DNA of 64,000 bases from Carettochelys insculpta (taxonomy: Eukaryota; Chordata; Testudines; Carettochelyidae), in contig NC_134137.1 in NCBI RefSeq assembly GCF_033958435.1, positions 318,059,501-318,123,500 on the forward strand. The letters run 5' to 3'. Positions 57,015 through 64,000 of this stretch are shown here, in pieces. The notes beneath the pieces were generated by a model. That model saw nothing but the letters and a program-made list of their open reading frames with translations, was not told the origin of the DNA and ran no database searches. Made by a program: the position numbers and the translations under genes. The first letter of the stretch is position 1, and every line of letters begins with the position of its first letter.

Positions 57015-57724
57015 GGCTACGTCTACACGTGCACCCAACTTCGAAATAGCTTATTTCGATGTTGCGACATCGAAATAGGCTATTTCGATGAATAACGTCT
57101 ACACGTCCTCCAGGGCTGGCAACGTCGATGTTCAACTTCGACGTTGCTCAGCCCAACATCGAAATAGGCACAACGAGGGAACGTCTACACGTCAAAGTAG
57201 CACACATCGAAATAAGGGAGCCAGGCACAGCTGCAGACAGGGTCACGGGGCGGACTCAACAGCAAGCCGCTCCCTTAAAGGGCCCCTCCCAGATACACTT
57301 TCATTAAACAGTGAAAGATACACAGAGCCAACAACTAGTTGCAGACCCTGTATATGCAGCACGGACCCCCAGCTGCAGCAGCAGCAGCCAGAAGCCCTGG
57401 GCTAAGGGCTGCTGCCCACGGTGACCACAGAGCCCCGCAAGGGCTGGAGAGAGAGTATCTCTCAACCCCCCAGCTGATGGCCGCCATGGAGGACCCCGCT
57501 ATTTCGATGTTGCGGGACGCGGATCGTCTACACGTCCCTACTTCGATGTTGAACGTCGAAGTAGGGCGCTATTCCCATCCGCTCATGGGGTTAGCGACTT
57601 CGACGTCTCGCCGCCTAACGTCGATTTCAACTTCTAAATAGCGCCCAACACGTGTAGACGTGACGGGCGCTATTTCGAAGTTACTGCCGCTACTTCGAAG
57701 TAGCGTGCACGTGTAGACGCAGCC
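57015..57724 (-). mobile_element. 710-bp Harbinger MITE (family A)
   Basis: Ends GGCTACGTCTACACGTGC and GCACGTGTAGACGCAGCC. Target duplication ATT at 57012-57014 and 57725-57727. Nearly identical to the copies at 1399-2108 and 41298-42007. Confidence 0.93.
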
Positions 57725-57739
57725 ATTGTGAACACTATG

Positions 57740-57985
57740 GGCTATGTCTACACTACAAAGCATCTGTTGACAAAAGTGTCTGTCAGAAGAGATGTTCTGA
57801 CAAAACTGCCATTGACACATTGCCTCTACACATAAAAGCGGATCAATCTTTCTATCCACTGTGTCAAGAAAAGGGCCTCGGAGTGTCTACTTGGCTTTTT
57901 TCTTGACAGTTTGTCGACAAACTGCATTTTGTGGGTAGACGCGCTACAAGTTTTGTCTACAAAACTCTCTAGCGTAGACATAGCC
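57740..57985. mobile_element. MITE (family E), uninterrupted copy
   Basis: Ends GGCTATGTCTACACTAC and CTAGCGTAGACATAGCC. The interior has GACACATTGCCTCTACACAT, the point where the homologous copy at 15692-19925 was split by the Harbinger element. No clear target duplication; it lies 15 bp from the preceding MITE. Confidence 0.75.
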
Positions 57986-59299
57986 ACACTGTTTTATTTA
58001 ACTATCATATTTATGGCAAGAACAAAAGGTGCAGCTGGCTACAGGGACTACCGAAGCAGCAGTGGTCCTGAGGGTACCCAAAGCAGCAGCCCCAGAAGTG
58101 GCACTAGAGGTCATTTGGAGAGCAGGCCTCAGGTCTTTGAAGAAGTAAGCCACTGGGGATTGGCAGCCTCTGTGCTATAGCAGGGGTTTCCCAGAGCACC
58201 CAGGGCCCAGCCACAGAGATTTAATAATGGGTATTAATAACAGAAGTCATGGTCTGGTCATGGACTATGAATTTTTGTCTATTGCCAGTGACCTGTCTAT
58301 GAGTTTTACTAAAAATGCCTATGATTACATCTTAGCCTTAATCATGATTTGTTTAAAACTTCAGGGGAGTTTGGGAAGGAAGGTTTGAAATGCAAGCATT
58401 TGTAATCCATAGTGATTATACTTACAATGACACTGTTGTATGTTTTATTGTTAGCTACTCCCATTGCATCCTTGAAAGGTTCCTGCCTTCACACAGGGGG
58501 AATGCCTGAGCCAGATAAAGAGAAGGAAAAGGTTTTCAAGATGATATGTTCAGTAAGAATCTGCAAGCCACTGCTGCATTGGACTGTGAACAGAGCATCA
58601 GGAAGATAAATATTGCAGACAGTAAGGAGAAGAAAAGAGTGTGTAGGTGAAAGGCCCTGAGTTCCATCACAAAAAAGAATGAGAGATGCACCAGAATGTA
58701 AAGAGGCTTTTTCTATTGGTTCAATCATCATGGCTCTGCCTTTCTTTGCAGTCCATGGAGAACTCCATGTTAGTACCTCCTTCACAACATTCTACGTGGT
58801 GTTGGGGAAGGAATCCCTACCACTACCACTCCACTGCTGAAGACAATGCATACCATGTTGCTGTATGCATAGCCCAAATGAACAAAAATTGGCAGGAATA
58901 CCCTTCCCCTTGTTTAAAGCTGTGTTCCATTAATTTATGTAAGATGATTTTAGTCTTATTTGGATTCTTAATTGCACATAGTTTCTATGCACCAGTTTTG
59001 GTACACAGTAAAATCTGTTTTGGAAACATAATAATATATCTTTATTATTTTACAACATATGATACAGATGGCCTAGGGCTACTGAAAGCTGACTTTATCT
59101 ATGACTGTACAGAGCAACAGCATTTATGTAGTCAGCAGCAAATATGGTGTACTAGTTATAAAGACATAGAAAGCACCACAGAATTAATAGCTACATTAAC
59201 AAATGGTGTTATCCTAAATGTACACCAAGGACAACACAATTCTTAGTAGACCCCATACTCACAGCCAGTTGGAGCACAATCTTCCACACCATTATACTG
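57986..59299. other. Sequence without a supported gene, possibly part of the fossil Harbinger
   Basis: Short open frames (for example 58012-58180, rich in Ser and Gly; 58686-59246) show no family resemblance I can defend. The stretch may be the body of the degenerate element whose transposase lies at 59300-60180. Confidence 0.35.
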
Positions 59300-60180
59300 T
59301 GGCAGACTATTAAAGTGCTCTTTCAAGGCCTCCCTCCGCTGCAAGTTCTTCTAATAATCCTCGTGCCTGGCTGTTCAAACTCAGCAGAAGCTTCTTCACC
59401 CACCTGGTGACAGCTTTGTCTTACAGATACTATAGAGAACACAACAAGCAGCAATTACCATTAGAATATTTTTTCCTTCAGAGATTGAGTTGTGAGGGTA
59501 AACCATGCTGGTATCCCTTCCATCTACCAAAAGCACGTGCAGCAGTCACTCTGCACTTACTGAGCCAGCAGCTGAATGTTTCCTTGGCGTTGTCAAGGTG
59601 ACCAGTGTATGAGGCGGAGGAGCAAGGAGTAGGCTGCGTGCCTCAGGATCATTACTGGCATTTCAACATTGCCAGTGGTAATCTATGGGTTGGAAAAGAA
59701 TTTCCCTGATTGCAAGTTTCTGAGCTGACCTGTATTTTCCAGAATAACGAGCATCGTGCATCTTCTCTGACACACTGGTGCAGCGTCCTCAGTGGTCCAC
59801 TAATAATCGTAGCTAAGTAGTCTTTTCTGTTGGTCTATTCCATACCAAGGTGAGCTGATTCCATCTATTGCCCAATACAGCTTAGGAATCCCATTGCTGC
59901 AAATGCATTCACTCTATCCTGCACATTATTGAGTCATGGTCTCTAGCATGAGATTATTAGTGGTGTTACACATTGGCGTGACAATAGCCCCCACTGTGGA
60001 CTTTCCAACTCCAAAATGGATTTCCAAATGACCAGTAGCAATCCTGTATTGCAAGCTTTCATCGCTTGCTTCTCAACAATCAGTGCAGCTCTCATTCTGT
60101 TGTCAGTGCATTGGAGAGCTGGGGTGAGCTCAGCACACAGGTCCAGGAATGTTGACTTTCACACTTGAGAGTTCTGCAGC
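59300..60180 (-). pseudogene. Fossil Harbinger transposase of a third lineage
   Basis: The minus strand, across frames, reads KSTFLDLCAELTPALQCTDN, RMRAALIVEKQAMKACNTG and LLLVIWKSILELESPQWGLL (about 60170-59990), then NNVQDRVNAFAAMGF, WAIDGISSP (first catalytic Asp region, about 59880) and INRKG-like TNRKDYL. Further on, LNSQARGLLEELAAEGGLERAL (about 59390-59300) resembles a transposase C-terminus. Stops and frameshifts are frequent and the second Asp and Glu regions are not clear. No paired inverted ends could be assigned. Much older than the copies at 1-733 and 15773-19739. Confidence 0.65.
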
Positions 60181-61079
60181 AGTTGCGTTTACTGTTATTC
60201 CACTAGTCAGGGCTCCTTTTCCATGCTCAAATGTGGCACTCTACCATCTGCAGGAGCCTTCTGCTAAACTCCCACCTGCAGCTGTCTGACATTTATAAGG
60301 TCAAGGTGCATTCCCTTAAACTCAGCTGAGCATCAAGTAAGAAATCCATATGCATTGAGCCCTGCTCCCTCTTAAAAAGGTTCCGTTGCCCTGTTGCAGG
60401 CTACTGGCTCACCTGTAAGTTCAAGATTTCACCACTGTGTTGCAGAAGACAATGGGATTCGCTACTGAAACACTTCACTCTGTAGTGTTTCACTCACCCC
60501 CCATGGCAGCAAGCCTCAGCACCATGTCAACTAACTCAAGCTCACAGAACTCGCATAATATGGCTAAAAACAGATGTATTGACATTCTCTCAGGTTGGAT
60601 CCCTTTGGAATTTTTTTTTACCACAAAACTTCATTTCATTTTATTTCAATGACTAAAAAAATAATTAAATTACAACAGGTAGTCATAGTTATTTATTTAT
60701 TTCATCAATGAGCTCAGCCAGCTTTCAGAGCATGCAAAATAGACTACAAATCAACATTTTCTGGCATTTGTGCCATTTAATTTCATTTGGTGTGAGACTT
60801 ATTATTCGGTGTAGAGATTTATCATCATGGGTAATGATTGAGAATCTGAACATGACAATGTTATATTTTGACCCAATGTGTTCAACTTACATTGAAGCTT
60901 CTTATACTTTTCTGAAGCACTGGAAGACATGGGGGTCTGGTGTAGCCACAAGAAAAATATTTGTGAAAAATATCTTGAAATGTTTTAAATGAACTTACTC
61001 TTCATGGGCTAACAGAGACTGATGTTCTCAGAGGATAAAGGTTTCTGTTCATCTACTGAAGAGAACCGGCATATATAAA
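60181..61079. other. AT-rich intergenic DNA
   Basis: No gene recognised. The Harbinger N-terminus may extend into the first few hundred bases but is unreadable. Confidence 0.4.
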
Positions 61080-63727
61080 AAATGTACACACTTGGACTGA
61101 GGTGGAGATGGACATAGGAGATGGACGTGTTGAGAGTCTGTGGGTTAGTTTAAGAGGGGTAAAAAACAAGGGTGATGTCCTGTTAGGAGTCTACTACAAG
61201 CCACCTAACCAGGTGGAAGAGGTGGATGATGCTTTTCTTAAGCAACTAACAAAATCATCCAGAGCCCAGGATTTGGTGGTGATGGGGGACTTTAACTATC
61301 CAGATATATGCTGGAACACTAATACAGCGGGGCACAGACTATCCAATAAGTTCTTAGACTGCATTGGAGACAATTTTTTATTCCAAAAAGTTGAAAAAGC
61401 CACCAGGGGAGAAACTGTTCTGGATTTGATTTTGACAAATAAGGAGGACTTGGTCAAGAATTTGAAGGTGGCAGGCTGCTTGGGTGAAAGTGATCATGAA
61501 ATCATAGAATTCACAATTCTAAGGTCTGGTAGGAGAGAAAATAGCAAAATAGAGATGATGGATTTCAGGAAGGCAGATTTTGGTAAACTCAGAGAGCTGG
61601 TAGGTAAGATCCCATGGGAGGCAAAACTGAGGGGAAAAACAACTGAGGAGAGTTGGCAGTTTTTCAAAGAGACATTATTAAGGGCCCAAAAACAAGCTAT
61701 TCCCCTATGTAGGAAAGATAGTAAATATGGGCAAAGACCGCCTTGGCTTAACAAGGAGATCCTGCATGATCTCAAACTAAAAAAGGAATCCTATAAAAAA
61801 TGGAAACTGGGACAAATTACAAAGAATGATCACAGGCAAATAACACAGGAATGCAGGAGTAAAATTAGAAGGGCTAAGGCACAAAATGAGCTCCAACTAG
61901 CTACAGGCATAAAGGGTAACAAGAAGGCCTTTTACAAATATATTAGAAACAAGAGGAAGACCAAGGACAGGGTAGGGCCATAGCTCAGTGAGGAGGGAGA
62001 AACAGTAATGGGGAACTTGGAAATGGCAGAGATGCTTAATGACTTCTTTGTTTCGGTCTTCACAGAGAAGTCTGAAGGAATGCCTGACATAGAGAATGCT
62101 GGTGGAAAAGGGGTAGAGTTAGTTTTTGAAATAAAAAAAGAACAAGTTAAAAAACATTTGGAAAAATTAGATGTCTGCAAGTCACCAGGGCCTGATGAAA
62201 TGCATCCTAGAATCCTCAAGGAGCTGATAGAAGAGGTAGCTGAGCTGTTAGCTCTCATTTTTGGGAAGTCATGGGAGACAGGAGAGATTCCAGAAGACTA
62301 GAAGAGGGCAAACATAGTGCCCATCTACAAAAAGGGGAATAAGAACAACCCAGGAAATTACAGGCCAGTCAGCTTAACTTCTGTGCCAGGAAAGATAATG
62401 GAGCAGGTAGTTAAGGAAGTCATCTGCAAGCACTTGGAAGGTAGTAAAGTGATAGGGAACAGCCAGCATGGTTTTGTAAAAAACAAATCATGTCAAACCA
62501 ACCTGATAGCTTTTTTTGACATGATAACGAGACTCGTAGATAAGGGAGAAGCAGTGGATGTGGTATACCTAGACTTTAGTAAAGCATTTGATATGGTCTC
62601 GCATAATATTCTTATCGACAAACTAGGCAAGTCCAACTTAAATCGTGCTGCAATAAGGTGGGTGCATAACTGGCTGGCTAATCGCACCCAGAGAGTAGTT
62701 GTTAATGGTGCTCAATACAGCTGGAAAAGCATAACAAGTGGGGTTCCGCAGGGGTCTGTTTTGGGACCAGTTCTGTTCAATATCTTCATTAATGATTTGG
62801 ATATTGGCATAGAAAGTACGCTTATTAAGTTTGCAGATGATACCAAGCTGGGAGGGGTTGCAACTACGTTGGAGGATAGGGTCATAATTCAGAATGATCT
62901 AGATAAATTAGAGAAATGGTCTGAAGTAAACAGGATGAAGTTTAATAAAGATAAATGTAAGGTGCTGCACTTAGGAAGGAATAATCTGTTTCACACATAC
63001 AGAATGGGAAAAGACTGTCTAGGAAGGAGTACAGCAGAAAGGGACCTAGGGGTTCTAGTAGATCACAAGTTAAATATGAGTCAACAGTGTGATGCTGTTG
63101 CAAAAAAAGCAGACATGATTCTGGGATGCATTAGCAGGTGTGTTGTGAACAAGACACAAGAAATCATTCTACCGCTCTACTCTGCGCTGGTTAGGCCTCA
63201 GCTGTAGTATTGTGTCCAGTTCTGGGCACTGCAGTTCAGGAAAGATGTGGAGAAATTAGAGAAGATCCAGAGAAGAGCAACTAGAATGATAAAAGGTCTG
63301 GAGAACATGACTTATGAAGAAAGGCTGAAAGAATTGGGCTTGTTTAGCTTGGAAAAAAGAAGATTGAGGGGGGACATGATAGCGGTTTTCAGATATCTTA
63401 AAGGGTGTCATAAGGAGGAGGGAGAAAACTTGTTCTTCTTGGCCTCTGAGGAGAGAACAAGAGGCAATGGACTTAAACTGCAGCAAGGGAAGTTTAGGTT
63501 GGACATTAGGAAAAAGTTCCTAACTGTCAGGGTGGTCAAGTACTGGAATAAGTTGCCAAGGGAGGTTGTGGAATCTCCCTCGCTGGAGATATTTAAGAAC
63601 AGATTAGACAGATGTCTATCAGGGATGGTGTAGATAGTGGTCGGTCCTGCCGTCGGGGCAGGGGACTGGACTCGATGGCCTCTTGAGGCCCCTTCCGGTC
63701 CTAGTGTTCTATGATTCTATGATTCTA
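61080..63727 (+). mobile_element. 5'-truncated CR1 LINE
   Basis: One reading frame with endonuclease and reverse transcriptase, then a short 3' UTR ending in ATTCTATGATTCTATG-type octamers at 63713-63727. The octamer end without poly-A is the hallmark of CR1. The 5' edge, near 61080, lies inside the endonuclease, so the copy was truncated on insertion. By frame preservation it is the youngest LINE here. Confidence 0.92.
61081..63636 (+). pseudogene. CR1 ORF2: endonuclease and reverse transcriptase with three amber codons
   Basis: From 61102 to 63633 a single frame of 844 codons is interrupted only by TAG at 61981-61983, 62299-62301 and 63205-63207. The endonuclease part carries [33 protein letters not shown] and [10 protein letters not shown]. 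After a linker the RT begins: [89 protein letters not shown] and the catalytic FADDTKLGG (about 62830). The C-terminus is [22 protein letters not shown] and [22 protein letters not shown]. The second stop replaces an expected Trp (EDxKRANIVPIYKKG) and the third an expected Glu (QLxYCVQFW). No frameshift is visible. Confidence 0.93.
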
Positions 63728-63851
63728 AGTCTCAAAGCTAGTTACCTCCACCTATCACTGTTGTACCAGTCAACCAGTCATTAGCTTCTCAGACAAGACC
63801 AGCATCCAAGGTGTTCTTTAGTGACAAATGTGAGAGCAAATTTTGCAACAT

Positions 63852-64000
63852 GGGGTATGTCTACACTCCAAAAGGAAAAAAAAACAACTTAGCAGTAAGT
63901 CTCAGAGTTTGGGGCACCCAACATTGGGACAAGCAGTGTACACATCCCTGAACGGGCTTTGAGCAAAACCTCTCTTGCCAGACTTCAGAGCTGGACTCCT
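63852..64000. mobile_element. Left end of a MITE running off the window
   Basis: GGGGTATGTCTACACTCCAA resembles the ends of the MITE families above. The right half is outside the window. The bases between 63728 and 63851 show nothing. Confidence 0.5.

Noticed and set aside
58686..59246. 186-codon open frame as a possible host exon or Myb partner
   Set aside because: No recognisable domain, no clear splice context, and AT-rich hydrophobic composition typical of chance frames.
61981..63207. Programmed amber readthrough in CR1
   Set aside because: Two of the stops replace residues expected in CR1 (Trp, Glu); ordinary nonsense decay is simpler and nothing in the context suggests readthrough.
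1..64000. CRISPR array, bacterial operon or phage system
   Set aside because: Repeat spacing, splice sites, LINEs, SINEs and composition are all those of a vertebrate nuclear genome.

Overview
The window looks like nuclear DNA of a sauropsid, most probably a turtle. It has an AT-rich background, a CR1 LINE ending in the typical octamer tail, several other old LINEs, a tRNA-type SINE head, and very many GC-rich PIF/Harbinger-type elements whose ends carry a GTCTACACG motif. The organism call is inference from repeat content. I recognise no host protein-coding exon, rRNA, functional tRNA or CRISPR. All substantial coding capacity belongs to transposable elements (TEs), and nearly all of it is broken.

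Layout. 1-733 is the transposase-side end of a Harbinger element cut by the window edge. 1256-2679 is a MITE with a second MITE of the same family inside it. 2683-6270 is AT-rich intergenic DNA with one palindromic microsatellite. 6275-7875 is a decayed RTE-like LINE. 9306-9723 and 14278-14732 are fold-back MITEs; between them lie a LINE 5' fragment (12875-13268) and an LTR (13269-14004). 15634-20197 is a three-level nest: a Tigger/pogo-like element containing a MITE, which contains a nearly full-length two-gene Harbinger (Myb-like protein plus DDE transposase). 20347-21920 is a second LINE on the minus strand. 22664-23624 is a SINE with a MITE inside it. 24828-25189 and 25674-26721 are hAT-type elements with 8-bp target duplications. 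26795-29233 holds two more fold-back MITEs and a tRNA-like SINE head. 29237-34490 is mostly featureless.

34498-43833 (minus) is a long Tx1-like LINE with ORF1 (CCHC knuckle) and ORF2 (endonuclease, reverse transcriptase (RT), C-terminal CCHC). Its 5' end looks like an antisense LTR terminus, and ORF1 is interrupted by a MITE. A diverged plus-strand copy lacking the endonuclease and RT lies at 46489-49918, also with a MITE inside. 43954-46223 is a MITE cluster. 52950-54925 is the Myb-gene half of a Harbinger whose ends match the common 710-bp MITEs, followed by a rearranged LINE fragment (54953-55935). 57015-57985 holds two MITEs, 59300-60180 a fossil Harbinger transposase, and 61080-63727 a young 5'-truncated CR1 with only three nonsense codons in 844.

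How the parts relate. The 710-bp MITEs share their left end with the Myb-gene half at 52950 and their right end with the transposase half at 1-733, so they read as internal-deletion derivatives of one two-gene Harbinger. Three-base target duplications can be read at nearly every copy. The nesting gives a relative order of insertion: Tx1-like LINE, Tigger-like element and SINE first, Harbinger MITEs later.
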